Part shown: piece after piece, positions 26,994 to 35,792 of the stretch
How the letters are laid out: each line of letters opens with the position of its first letter
How positions within the stretch are numbered: position 1 is the first letter of the stretch
NCBI RefSeq assembly: GCF_025150085.1
Contig: NZ_CP102280.1
Coordinates: 15,001-79,000 of the forward strand
Direction: 5' to 3'
Length of the DNA: 64,000 bases
From: Dorea longicatena
Lineage (GTDB): Bacteria > Bacillota > Clostridia > Lachnospirales > Lachnospiraceae
Made by a program: the position numbers and the translations under genes
The notes under the pieces: model-generated
Databases searched by the model: none
Told to the model about the DNA's origin: nothing
The model's input: the letters and a program-made list of their open reading frames with translations, nothing else

Positions 26994-28770
26994 AAAATAA
27001 ATACGCTCGAATCACATCAAACGATGCCGGCCCAACATCCAGAACCGCTTTATGAAACTGCATCTGCGTAAAGTTATCTTCCCACTTATCCACAGCATCT
27101 TTCTTAAGTTCCAGAAATTCCAGATATCCAATATAGTATTTTAAGTAATTAGCCGGATCGGCAATGATCAGATCATAGATATCCTCAATGGTCGCGTCAT
27201 CCGTTATCCCATAAGTGTGGAAAAATGCTGCCGCATCGGCAAGTTTCCAGCCGTCATAATGAATTCCCATATCGGCAAGTGCATATAGTCCCAGAATGAC
27301 AGAAGAGTTGCGTTGAAATATTGTAGCCTGTTCTTTGGTCAGTGTGGAAAAGTAGTAACTCATCATCTCACTGTAAGTGGCCCATCCCTCTGTGTAGCCG
27401 CCGTAGTTCAGTACACAGCGGATTGGATTGGGATGAAGGCTTGCGTAATAGACATTCTGGTATAAATGTCCGGGGTAGCCTTCATGGGCGAAGGTGGTGA
27501 AGAGAGAAAGGTTGTCGGTGATGTGTCCCTTGTTAATGTAGATTACATTTTCGGAAGTATTGTCGATGGCCGGGATCATGTAGAAAGCCGGACTTAAGTA
27601 TTCTTCCATGGATTTCTGGACGTATTTGATCTGTGTATGAATCTGTGGATATGGTGGAAAATCCTTTGTAATCTTGTTTGATAATGTGGATAAAATCTTT
27701 TCAGGATCAGATTCGGAGAGTAGAGTACCTTGTGAGCTGAAAATGTCGGAGGTTACGGAAGATGAGCCAGAGGAGGAGTCTTCTGTCAGCACTCGCTGCA
27801 TAACTGTAAGATCCGAAAGAATCTGTGCATTCGTAAGGTTTTGCAGTTCTGCAATACTGCGTGGGGAACCAGTCTCACTTCTTACCAGATATTCGTAGTA
27901 AGTCCGGCCATTTGGAAGATAGCATAGTCCGTTATTATTCTTACCGGAATTGCGAAGCTCGGACAGGCCGGAGATAAGCTGTTCATAAGACGGGAAAATA
28001 TATTTTTTTATGTAGGCGCTGTTCTGCCGGGTATAGGCTTTTCGTTGTTTTTCGGTGAGGCCGCTGTTTTTTGTGGAAGCAAGTTCATCCAGCCGTTCTA
28101 CAAAAGAAGAATAGAGATAATTACTCTCTTTTAAATGAACGAAATCCCGGCATTCTTTGATGATGGAGTCGGCAGTATAGGATGCCATAAAAAGGCCGGA
28201 TTCGGCTTTTGTGTGTTCAAAATTCAGGATAGATCGGAAATATTCCGGTGTTTTAGTAAGAAGTTGCAGATAGTTTTCAATATCGGAGATCTCATAAAAA
28301 CGGTATTCTGATAAGATGACCGGAAGCTGTGACTGAGTTCCTGTGAGAGGTGCAAGTGGTTCGTCGTAGAGTGTATAAGGGGACAGATCGTAGGCAGAAT
28401 TCAGATAGTCATTCAGCACATCATAAGTAAGACGGTTGTCTTTGGAAAGAGATGTTCTGTTATAGGAGCGAAGTCTGGTCCGTTCCGCATCGACACTAGA
28501 CCGGACCAGTTCGGGATCGGTGGTACATTGTCCATAGGAAATGGGCGCATTTTTTATGCCATATTTTTCGGGATCTTTTAAGGTGTAGTGGAGAGTAATT
28601 GTATTTCCACTGATTTCCTGTCGGAAAAGTTCAGAAGTATATTTCGAAAATGCCTGATCCGCATCCTGTTGAGAATGAAAGAACAGAAGAAAAAGGAGTA
28701 GAAGTACGGATGCAGACGGAAGCAAAAAGAGTAATGGCTTCCGTTTAAATTTTTCGAGAAATTTTTGCAT
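26992..28770 (-). CDS. Membrane-anchored DUF885 metallopeptidase-like protein
   Basis: 592 aa from the ATG at 28770, which has GGGGA 7 nt upstream; an in-frame ATG ten codons earlier lacks a site. N-terminal basic stretch and TM/signal anchor (KFKRKPLLFLLPSASVLLLLFLLFF, about 8-32). The DUF885 signature H429-EGYPG-H435 is present, with downstream GYTEGWATYSEMMSYYF and a C-terminal KYYIGYLEFLELK. DUF885 proteins are predicted zinc carboxypeptidase-type enzymes, so this is likely an extracellular peptidase; substrate not readable. Convergent with potCD; not part of the azlCD unit, being separated by a hairpin at 28842-28870. Confidence 0.87.
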   Translation of the reverse strand: MQKFLEKFKRKPLLFLLPSASVLLLLFLLFFHSQQDADQAFSKYTSELFRQEISGNTITLHYTLKDPEKYGIKNAPISYGQCTTDPELVRSSVDAERTRLRSYNRTSLSKDNRLTYDVLNDYLNSAYDLSPYTLYDEPLAPLTGTQSQLPVILSEYRFYEISDIENYLQLLTKTPEYFRSILNFEHTKAESGLFMASYTADSIIKECRDFVHLKESNYLYSSFVERLDELASTKNSGLTEKQRKAYTRQNSAYIKKYIFPSYEQLISGLSELRNSGKNNNGLCYLPNGRTYYEYLVRSETGSPRSIAELQNLTNAQILSDLTVMQRVLTEDSSSGSSSVTSDIFSSQGTLLSESDPEKILSTLSNKITKDFPPYPQIHTQIKYVQKSMEEYLSPAFYMIPAIDNTSENVIYINKGHITDNLSLFTTFAHEGYPGHLYQNVYYASLHPNPIRCVLNYGGYTEGWATYSEMMSYYFSTLTKEQATIFQRNSSVILGLYALADMGIHYDGWKLADAAAFFHTYGITDDATIEDIYDLIIADPANYLKYYIGYLEFLELKKDAVDKWEDNFTQMQFHKAVLDVGPASFDVIRAYLF

Positions 28771-28841
28771 AAAAATCCCCATATAAATCATTTGTATCAT
28801 TTATATGGGGATTTCCCGCAAATATGTATTCATTGTTTATA

Positions 28842-28870
28842 ACCGGAAGCTAATATCATAAACTTCCGGT
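28842..28870. terminator. Hairpin between azlD and the DUF885 gene
   Basis: ACCGGAAG (28842-28849) pairs with CTTCCGGT (28863-28870) around a 13-nt loop. There is no clear T-run on either strand, so termination strength is uncertain. Confidence 0.45.
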
Positions 28871-28882
28871 AACTTATATGAC

Positions 28883-29194
28883 TTATAATCCGGTAATCAG
28901 CTCAACAATAAAGACGCCGAGACATGCGAACAAGGATACCTTCAGCAGGCTCTTGCCACGGTAGGCCAGAAATACGGCGATGATAAATCCGGCAAGTGCA
29001 GACCAGATATTCGCAGTGGCACTGAGAATTGCCGGGAATGTCATAGCAGCAAGCGTCACATAAGGGACATAGTATAAAAATGATTTGATATACGTGCTTT
29101 TAATCTCTTTGCGGATCAGCGTCAGCGGAAGCATACGGATCAGGTAAGTAACTGCCGCCATCACAAATATGTAAATGTAAATATTATGATTCAT
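28883..29194 (-). CDS. azlD: Branched-chain amino acid exporter small subunit AzlD
   Basis: 103 aa from the ATG at 29194 (AAAGGAGG about 7 nt upstream; the ATG eight codons earlier has none). Four TM segments with the AzlD pattern MAAVTYLIRMLPLTLIRKEIKSTYIKSFLYYVPYVTLAAMTFPAI. It pairs with AzlC to export branched-chain amino acids or analogues. Its start overlaps the azlC end by 11 nt, so translation is coupled. Confidence 0.92.
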   Translation of the reverse strand: MNHNIYIYIFVMAAVTYLIRMLPLTLIRKEIKSTYIKSFLYYVPYVTLAAMTFPAILSATANIWSALAGFIIAVFLAYRGKSLLKVSLFACLGVFIVELITGL

Positions 29195-29951
29195 GGTGTG
29201 CCTCCTTTGTACTGTCACTCAATTCGCCAGATTCTTCCAGTTCATCGTACTCGTCCTCTTTCACCGGGAAGAAATAAGCCGCAATTCCTGCAATGATCAG
29301 AGTAATGATGATAATACGGAATCCGGATGAAATATTCCGAAGTCCCGGTGTCTTATCAAATAAAAAGCTGGCTGCCATGGAAATGACAACAACACCTGCG
29401 AGTACACGGTTGTTATGGGCCGGCGGAATGATGATCGCCAGAAACATACCATAAAGTGCGACACTTAATGCACTGACAACACGAGCCGGTAATATATTAC
29501 CGGACAGGATTCCAAGAAATGTACCGAATACCCATCCGAATACAGAGATAAATATAACCCCGTAAGAATAAAACGGACTTAGTTTTCCACCCTTGCAAAC
29601 TGTGACGCCGAAGATCTCATCGGTCACACCGTAAGCAATGAGAAAACGGTGGAACAGCGGCGCTTCCGGATCAATCTTCTGCGAAAGCGCACAGGACATC
29701 AGACAGTATCTTAAGTTGATGATAAGCTGTGTGATGGCCATCTCTATATAAGAAGCAGTCGATGCGATCAGCGACAGCCCTGCAAACTGCCCGGCGCTGG
29801 TCACATTGGTAAGAGAGATCAGAACCGCATCAAAGATCGAAATTCCGACTTTTTTTGCCATGATCCCAAATGTAAATGAAACCGCTATGTATCCAAGACA
29901 GATCGGTATTCCGTCCTTGAAACCGGCGGTGAAATATTGTCTTCTGGTCAT
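29184..29951 (-). CDS. azlC: Branched-chain amino acid exporter large subunit AzlC
   Basis: 255 aa from the ATG at 29951, preceded by GGGGAA about 9 nt upstream; the longer frame from 30047 has no site and no family match. AzlC hallmarks: AGFKDGIPICLGYIAVSFTFGIMAKKVG near the N-terminus, TSAGQFAGLSLI, and LSQKIDPEAPLFHRFLIAYGVTDEIFGV in the middle, with about seven TMs and an acidic cytoplasmic tail. The 200 nt upstream to 30316 show no other gene. Confidence 0.92.
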   Translation of the reverse strand: MTRRQYFTAGFKDGIPICLGYIAVSFTFGIMAKKVGISIFDAVLISLTNVTSAGQFAGLSLIASTASYIEMAITQLIINLRYCLMSCALSQKIDPEAPLFHRFLIAYGVTDEIFGVTVCKGGKLSPFYSYGVIFISVFGWVFGTFLGILSGNILPARVVSALSVALYGMFLAIIIPPAHNNRVLAGVVVISMAASFLFDKTPGLRNISSGFRIIIITLIIAGIAAYFFPVKEDEYDELEESGELSDSTKEAHHES

Positions 29952-30316
29952 AATAAATTCCCCAATCTTATGTATAGTTTCTGTAAATAACGAGAATATT
30001 ATAAGCTTTCTGGGAAGAAGCGTCAATGATGTGAAAAGTGGAAGCATATATGAATGATGGGAAAATATAAGAAAAAATTAGAAGATGATATCCGGTGTCC
30101 GCTCGAATATGGCCTGGCTATATTTGGTGGAAAATAGAGCGGCACTTCAGATCTGTAATTGTGAAGAACACGAAATATAGGTGCCGTTAAAAAATATAAA
30201 ATAATGTGATCAGTCTGACTTGCAGGACGAAAAACAGAGAAGTATACTAAACATGAAAATTTTAAATTCATTCATAGCACACCGGGGAATCATCTACGGT
30301 GCAAGGAGGGCAATAT

Positions 30317-31306
30317 ATGTATACACCTGCAAAAGAACGATACAACATCATGGAATATAACCGCTGTGGAAGAAGCGGATTACTGCTTCCCAAGATTTCG
30401 CTTGGCTTATGGCATAATTTCGGAGATGCTTCCGATTATGAAAATATGAGACAGCTTTGCTTCACAGCATTTGACAATGGCATCACGCAGTTTGATCTTG
30501 CCAATAATTACGGTCCGGCTTACGGAAGTGCGGAGAAAAATTTCGGCAGAATATTAAAAGAAGATCTGATGCCATATCGTGATGAACTGATCATTACGAC
30601 AAAGGCCGGATTTGATATGTGGGAAGGCCCTTACGGCAACTGGGGCAGCCGCAAATATCTGCTGGCGAGCCTGGATCAGAGCCTGAAACGTATGGGTCTG
30701 GATTATGTGGATATTTTCTATCACCACAGAATAGATCCGGAGACACCGCTTGAGGAGACAATGGGAGCTCTGGCAACAGCTGTTTGTCAGGGAAAGGCAC
30801 TCTATGTAGGACTTTCAAATTATGATGGAGAGACTTTGGAACAGGCAGCAGCGATCCTGAAAGATCTGAAATGCCCGTTTGTAATCAATCAGAACTGTTA
30901 TTCTATATTTGACAGAACAGTAGAAAAGAATGGATTAAAGGATATGACCGGCAATCTGAAAAAAGGACTCATTACATTCAGTCCTCTGGCACAGGGACAG
31001 TTGACGGACCGTTATCTCAATGGGATCCCGGAAGACAGCCGTATTCGAAAGGACGGAAGATTTTTGAAAGAAAGTATTCTTACCGCAGAGCGTATGGAAC
31101 AGATTCGTAAGTTAAATGAACTGGCGGCTCAGCGTGGTGAGAAGCTTGCGGATATGGCACTTGCCTGGCTTCTTCAGAAAAAAGAAGTTACCAGTGTCCT
31201 GATCGGTGCATCAAAAACGCAGCAGATCCTGGATAATATAAAAGCAATACACAGTGCGCCATTTACAGAGGAAGAATTGCAGAAGATTGATGAGTACAGT
31301 CTGTAG
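30317..31306 (+). CDS. Aldo/keto reductase (YghZ-like)
   Basis: 329 aa from the ATG at 30317, preceded by AAGGAGGG at 6 nt; an in-frame ATG six codons earlier lies upstream of that site. Single AKR barrel with catalytic tetrad residues readable: D and Y in FDLANNYGPAYGSAEKNFG (about 60-78), K in TTKAGFD, H in YVDIFYHHRID. NADPH-site pattern LIGASKTQQILDN near the C-terminus. It most resembles the L-glyceraldehyde-3-phosphate reductase group (AKR14). Stand-alone gene; the metG leader promoter begins just after its stop. Confidence 0.9.
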   Translation: MYTPAKERYNIMEYNRCGRSGLLLPKISLGLWHNFGDASDYENMRQLCFTAFDNGITQFDLANNYGPAYGSAEKNFGRILKEDLMPYRDELIITTKAGFDMWEGPYGNWGSRKYLLASLDQSLKRMGLDYVDIFYHHRIDPETPLEETMGALATAVCQGKALYVGLSNYDGETLEQAAAILKDLKCPFVINQNCYSIFDRTVEKNGLKDMTGNLKKGLITFSPLAQGQLTDRYLNGIPEDSRIRKDGRFLKESILTAERMEQIRKLNELAAQRGEKLADMALAWLLQKKEVTSVLIGASKTQQILDNIKAIHSAPFTEEELQKIDEYSL

Positions 31307-31309
31307 TCC

Positions 31310-31339
31310 TTGACATCCCGCCCGCTTATATGCTACGAT
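31310..31339 (+). promoter_or_regulatory. Promoter of the T-box-metG unit
   Basis: TTGACA (31310-31315) and TACGAT (31334-31339) with an 18-bp spacer, immediately after the reductase gene. Confidence 0.8.
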
Positions 31340-31344
31340 TTAAA

Positions 31345-31705
31345 TTACGAGTGGATATATGACAAACGCAGTGATGAAGAGAGTATGTAACAGGAAATCT
31401 TACAGAGAATCCCGTGAACTGCCGGTGAGGATGCCGCAGTGTGCTGCTGAGAGGGATAGGTGGAACGTTACAGAAGATGGCTTACTGAGCGGTGTGGATG
31501 AGCATTGATAAAGATAGATAAAGATGTAAGTTCACGAAGGGCTCCGCCCTTTACAGCGGTGAGGTGGAGTGAACAGCTTCACCCGCAGAGACTATCAGTT
31601 GCGAGACTGGCAGTGAATGGAAGTGGTAACACGGATTTTCGTCTTCCCTGAGATTTATGAATTGTAACAGAAGTTATGAGGAGTGAATTCAGGGAAGATT
31701 TTTTG
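31345..31705 (+). promoter_or_regulatory. T-box leader of metG
   Basis: Stem I opens with GATGAAGAGAGTATG near 31370-31385, as in T-boxes. The T-box core GTGGTAACACGG lies at 31623-31634, followed by TTTTCGTCTTCCCTGA. The terminator pairs CTTCCCTGA (31643-31651) with TCAGGGAAG (31689-31697), then TTTTTT. Uncharged tRNA would bind the core and favour the antiterminator. An ATG in AGAAGATGGCTTAC on the 3' side of stem I is the likely Met specifier, consistent with the downstream gene; the exact specifier was not proven by folding. Confidence 0.9.
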
Positions 31706-31819
31706 TTTATATAGAAAAGAAATCTGTTGGCAGCCAAAGCTTGCAGGCAGCAGGTTATGTAGATATTCAGATTCTGCGAAGGAAATATATCCGGTAAACA
31801 TAAAAGGAGAGAAAAAGAC

Positions 31820-33760
31820 ATGTGTGAAAAATGTAATAAAGGAAAATATTATATTACAACAGCAATCGCTTATGCATCAGGCAAACCGCACATCGGTAAC
31901 ACATACGAGATCGTGCTGGCAGATGCCATCGCAAGATATAAAAGAAGTCAGGGATACGATGTATTCTTCCAGACAGGAACAGACGAACATGGACAGAAGA
32001 TTGAGCTGAAAGCAGACGAAGCAGGTGTTACACCAAAGGAATTCGTTGACAATGCATCAGGCGAGATCAAGAAGATCTGGGATCTGATGAACACTTCTTA
32101 TGACAAATTCATCCGTACAACAGACGAAGATCATGAAGCACAGGTTAAGAAGATTTTCAAAAAATTGTACGATCAGGGAGATATTTACAAAGGAGCTTAC
32201 GAAGGAATGTACTGTACTCCGTGTGAGTCTTTCTGGACAGAGTCTCAGTTAGTAGACGGCAAATGCCCGGACTGCGGACGTGAGTGTAAGCCTGCAAAAG
32301 AAGAAGCATATTTCTTCAAGATGAGCAAATACGCAGACAGACTGATCAACTACATCAATGAGCATCCAGAGTTCATTCAGCCTGTATCCCGTAAAAATGA
32401 GATGATGAACAACTTCCTGCTTCCGGGACTTCAGGATCTGTGTGTATCCAGAACATCCTTCAAGTGGGGAATCCCGGTAGACTTCGATCCAAAACACATC
32501 GTATACGTATGGCTTGATGCGCTGACCAACTATATCACAGGAATCGGATATGACTGTGACGGCAACAGCACAGAGCTGTTCAACAAGAACTGGCCTGCAG
32601 ACCTTCATCTGATCGGAAAAGATATCATCCGTTTCCATACGATTTACTGGCCAATCTTCCTGATGGCACTGGATCTTCCACTTCCAAAACAGGTATTCGG
32701 ACATCCATGGCTTCTGCAGGGCGACGGTAAGATGAGTAAGTCCAAAGGAAATGTACTTTACGCAGATGAGCTGGTTGATTTCTTCGGAGTAGATGCCGTA
32801 CGTTACTTCGTACTTCACGAGATGCCATTTGAAAATGATGGCGTGATCTCATGGGAGCTGATGGTAGAGCGTATGAACTCTGACCTTGCAAATACACTTG
32901 GAAACCTGGTAAACAGAACTATTTCCATGACAAATAAATACTTCGGCGGTGTTGTAACAGATAAGGGTGTTGCCGAGACAGAAGAAGAAAAGGCTGTCGA
33001 TGCAGATCTTAAGGCTGTCACAGAAGATACTCCGAAGAGAGTCGATGCGAAGATGGATGAACTGCGTGTCGCAGATGCAATCACAGAGATCTTCGTACTG
33101 TTCAAACGCTGCAACAAATACATCGACGAGACAATGCCGTGGGCACTTGCAAAAGATGAGGCAAAGAAAGATCGTCTGGAGACCGTTCTCTACAACCTGA
33201 TCGAGAGCATCAAAGCAGGAGCAAAACTTCTGGAATCCTTCATGCCGGAGACTTCAGAGAAGATCCTTGCTCAGCTTGGAGACGGAAAAGTAACAGAAAA
33301 ACCGGAGATCCTTTTCGCAAGACTGGATGTCAATGAAGTAATGAAAAAAGTAGAAGAACTTCACCCACATGTAGAAGAGAAGGAAGAGGCAAAAGAAGAA
33401 GCTGACGAAGAAGTGATCGACATCGAAGCAAAACCAGAGATCACATTCGATGACTTCGGAAAGATGCAGTTCCAGGTTGGTGAGATCATTGCCTGCGAAG
33501 AAGTGAAAAAATCTAAGAAACTTCTCTGTTCACAGGTTAAGATCGGAAGCGAAGTAAAACAGATCGTATCCGGAATTAAGAAACATTACTCTGCAGAAGA
33601 GATGGTAGGCAAGAAGGTTATGGCTCTTGTGAACTTAAAACCTGCAAAACTTGCCGGAGTATTATCTGAGGGTATGTTACTGTGCGCGGAAGACGCAGAA
33701 GGTAATCTGGCACTTATGACACCGGAGAAGAATATGCCGGCCGGTGCAGAGATCTGCTAA
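31820..33760 (+). CDS. metG: Methionyl-tRNA synthetase
   Basis: 646 aa; AGGAGAG 8 nt before the ATG. Class I signature variants YASGKPHIGNTYE (HIGH-like, about 17-29) and KMSKSKGN (KMSKS, about 305). A CxxC...CxxC zinc knuckle is present: CTPC and CPDC (about 133-136 and 151-154). Anticodon-binding helical domain follows (about 360-500), then an acidic linker (EEKEEAKEEADEEV) and a C-terminal tRNA-binding OB domain (FGKMQFQVGEIIACEEV...GIKKHYSAEEM, about 545-646). Charges tRNA-Met. Regulated by the T-box. Confidence 0.97.
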   Translation: MCEKCNKGKYYITTAIAYASGKPHIGNTYEIVLADAIARYKRSQGYDVFFQTGTDEHGQKIELKADEAGVTPKEFVDNASGEIKKIWDLMNTSYDKFIRTTDEDHEAQVKKIFKKLYDQGDIYKGAYEGMYCTPCESFWTESQLVDGKCPDCGRECKPAKEEAYFFKMSKYADRLINYINEHPEFIQPVSRKNEMMNNFLLPGLQDLCVSRTSFKWGIPVDFDPKHIVYVWLDALTNYITGIGYDCDGNSTELFNKNWPADLHLIGKDIIRFHTIYWPIFLMALDLPLPKQVFGHPWLLQGDGKMSKSKGNVLYADELVDFFGVDAVRYFVLHEMPFENDGVISWELMVERMNSDLANTLGNLVNRTISMTNKYFGGVVTDKGVAETEEEKAVDADLKAVTEDTPKRVDAKMDELRVADAITEIFVLFKRCNKYIDETMPWALAKDEAKKDRLETVLYNLIESIKAGAKLLESFMPETSEKILAQLGDGKVTEKPEILFARLDVNEVMKKVEELHPHVEEKEEAKEEADEEVIDIEAKPEITFDDFGKMQFQVGEIIACEEVKKSKKLLCSQVKIGSEVKQIVSGIKKHYSAEEMVGKKVMALVNLKPAKLAGVLSEGMLLCAEDAEGNLALMTPEKNMPAGAEIC

Positions 33761-33794
33761 TGTAAGTATAGTAAGTATAGAAAGAATAAAAATG

Positions 33795-33829
33795 AGGACG
33801 GAGGATTTGGAAAATCACCGTCCTTGTTT
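33795..33829 (+). terminator. Terminator after metG
   Basis: AGGACGG (33795-33801) pairs with CCGTCCT (33818-33824), with an inner GGATTT/AAATC part, then TTGTTT. Related in sequence to the GGGACGGGG palindromes. Confidence 0.8.
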
Positions 33830-33889
33830 GATATAGAACTTCATTATCTTTCAATATCCGACATCTATATACAGTATCTGTCATGCAAG

Positions 33890-33998
33890 TTATCCACATG
33901 ATGTGGATAAGTATGTGGAAAACCTTGGGATAAGGGTGGGATAACCGTGAAATTCCTTGGGATAACGTGTGGAAAAGATGGGATAAATATTGGGATAC
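33890..33998. promoter_or_regulatory. Phased array of DnaA-box-like 9-mers
   Basis: One consensus DnaA box TTATCCACA (33890-33898) faces an inverted one TGTGGATAA (33902-33910). Same-orientation 9-mers then follow: TGTGGAAAA 33914, TTGGGATAA 33925, GTGGGATAA 33936, TTGGGATAA 33957, TGTGGAAAA 33968, ATGGGATAA 33978, TTGGGATAC 33990. Start-to-start steps are 12, 11, 11, 21, 11, 10 and 12 bp, i.e. one (once two) helical turns. The array lies between the metG terminator and tatD. Confidence 0.75.
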
Positions 33999-34035
33999 TA
34001 GGGACAGGACATTTTTGATTTGAAACGGAGGATAT

Positions 34036-34797
34036 ATGATATTTGATACACATGCACATTATGATGATGAGCAGTTTAATGAAGACAGAGTAGAATTACT
34101 GAATTCGATGGAAGAGCAGGGCGTTGGCACAATTGTAAATGTCAGTGCAGCATATAATTCCTGCAGGAAGGTTATTGCACTTGCAAAGGAATATCCATTT
34201 GTATATGCGGCAGTCGGGATTCATCCGGATGAGGTCGGAAGCCTGAATGAAGAGACCTTTGCACAGATGAAAGAGCTGTTTAAAGAGGAAAAAGTGGTTG
34301 CGGTAGGCGAGATCGGTCTGGATTATTACTGGGACAATGAGCCAAGAGAAGTGCAGAAAAAATGGTTCATACGGCAGCTGGAACTGGCAGGGGAGCTGGA
34401 TCTTCCGGTTCTGATCCACAGCCGGGAGGCAGCGGCAGATACCATGGAGATTATGAAGGAGCATGCGAAAGGACTAAGCGGTGTGATCCATTGTTATTCG
34501 TATTCTAAAGAGATGGCACAGGAATATATCAAGATGGGATTCTATATCGGCGTTGGCGGAGTGGTAACGTTCAAGAATGCGAAGAAGCTGAAAGAAGTAG
34601 TGGAAAATATTCCACTGACGTCAATTGTACTCGAGACGGACTGCCCGTATATGGCACCGGAACCAAACCGTGGAAAACGCAATAATTCTGCTTATATCCG
34701 TTATGTGGCAGAGAAGATTGCGGAATTAAAAGGTATTACGTATGAAGAGGTAGTCGAACAGACGGAGAAAAATGCAAGAGAGATGTATCGGCTGTAG
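34036..34797 (+). CDS. tatD: TatD-family metal-dependent DNase
   Basis: 253 aa; CGGAGG 5 nt before the ATG. TatD signatures: FDTHAHYDDEQF (metal HxH, about 3-14), VGIHPDEV (about 60), VGEIGLDYYWD (catalytic Glu, about 92-102), PVLIHSREA, GVIHCYSYS, and VLETDCPYMAP (metal Asp, about 200). Length typical. Acts in the cytosol as a 3'-5' exonuclease. Gene order metG-tatD-rsmA is the same as near the Bacillus origin, a conserved neighbourhood. Confidence 0.95.
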   Translation: MIFDTHAHYDDEQFNEDRVELLNSMEEQGVGTIVNVSAAYNSCRKVIALAKEYPFVYAAVGIHPDEVGSLNEETFAQMKELFKEEKVVAVGEIGLDYYWDNEPREVQKKWFIRQLELAGELDLPVLIHSREAAADTMEIMKEHAKGLSGVIHCYSYSKEMAQEYIKMGFYIGVGGVVTFKNAKKLKEVVENIPLTSIVLETDCPYMAPEPNRGKRNNSAYIRYVAEKIAELKGITYEEVVEQTEKNAREMYRL

Positions 34798-34908
34798 AAT
34801 ACAATGTTCTATTTATACATATTTCATTTTTTATCCCTGTCAATCCCGGTCAAATTATTGTATAATGAGAAATAATCAAGAAACCATATAACAGATACGG
34901 GAGGATCT

Positions 34909-35787
34909 ATGAAGGAACCAACGTTAGGAAATCCGCAGAATACCATCGAGGTTTTGCAGAAATATAATTTTTCATTTCAGAAAAAATTCGGTCAGAATTT
35001 CCTGATCGATACACATGTATTAGATAAGATCATACAGTCGGCGAATATCACGGAGGATGATATGGTACTGGAGATCGGACCGGGAATCGGTACGATGACG
35101 CAATATCTGGCACAGGCGGCAGGAAAGGTGATCGCAGTTGAGATCGATAAGAATCTGATCCCGATCCTGGAGGATACATTAAGCGGATATGACAATGTAC
35201 GTGTCATCAATGAAGATGTATTGAAGCTGGATCTTAAGAAGCTTGCAGACGAAGAGAACAACGGAAAGCCGGTCAAAGTGGTGGCGAACCTGCCATATTA
35301 TATTACGACGCCGATCATCATGGGACTTTTTGAAAATGAGGTTCCGGTAGAGAGTATCACTGTCATGGTGCAGAAAGAAGTTGCGGACCGTATGCAGACC
35401 GGACCGGGTAATAAGGACTATGGCGCACTGTCATTAGCAGTACAGTATTATGCCGACCCGTATATTGTGGCAAATGTTCCGCCGAATTGTTTCATGCCGA
35501 GACCGAAGGTAGGATCAGCGGTTATACGCTTGACCTGTCATCAGGAGAAACCGGTACAGGTGCAGGATGAGAAGCTGATGTTCAACATCATCCGTGCATC
35601 TTTCAACCAGAGAAGGAAGACACTGGCGAACGGTCTGAAGAATGCGGCGACATTAGATTTTACAAAAGAAGAAGTGGAAGCAGCGATTGATGCACTTGGA
35701 AAGGGTGCAAGTGTGAGAGGTGAGACACTGACACTGGAAGAATTCGCAAGATTGAGTGATTTATTATCTCCATATAAGAAAGGATGA
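34909..35787 (+). CDS. rsmA: 16S rRNA dimethyladenosine methyltransferase
   Basis: 292 aa. Rossmann methyltransferase of the KsgA/RsmA/Erm fold: KKFGQNFLIDTHVLDKI (about 24-40), SAM motif VLEIGPGIGTMTQYLA (about 58-73), catalytic NLPYYITTPI (about 126-135), and C-terminal FNQRRKTLANGL. Methylates two adjacent adenines in helix 45 of 16S rRNA. GGGAGG precedes the ATG. An extended -10 TGTATAAT lies about 40-50 nt upstream. The end overlaps the first in-frame ATG of the next gene but not its chosen start. Confidence 0.96.
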   Translation: MKEPTLGNPQNTIEVLQKYNFSFQKKFGQNFLIDTHVLDKIIQSANITEDDMVLEIGPGIGTMTQYLAQAAGKVIAVEIDKNLIPILEDTLSGYDNVRVINEDVLKLDLKKLADEENNGKPVKVVANLPYYITTPIIMGLFENEVPVESITVMVQKEVADRMQTGPGNKDYGALSLAVQYYADPYIVANVPPNCFMPRPKVGSAVIRLTCHQEKPVQVQDEKLMFNIIRASFNQRRKTLANGLKNAATLDFTKEEVEAAIDALGKGASVRGETLTLEEFARLSDLLSPYKKG

Positions 35788-35792
35788 TGACG

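Noticed and set aside
31345..31705. metG leader as a SAM riboswitch
   Set aside because: The GTGGTAACACGG T-box core and coupled terminator are present; no SAM-I kink-turn or core motifs were seen.
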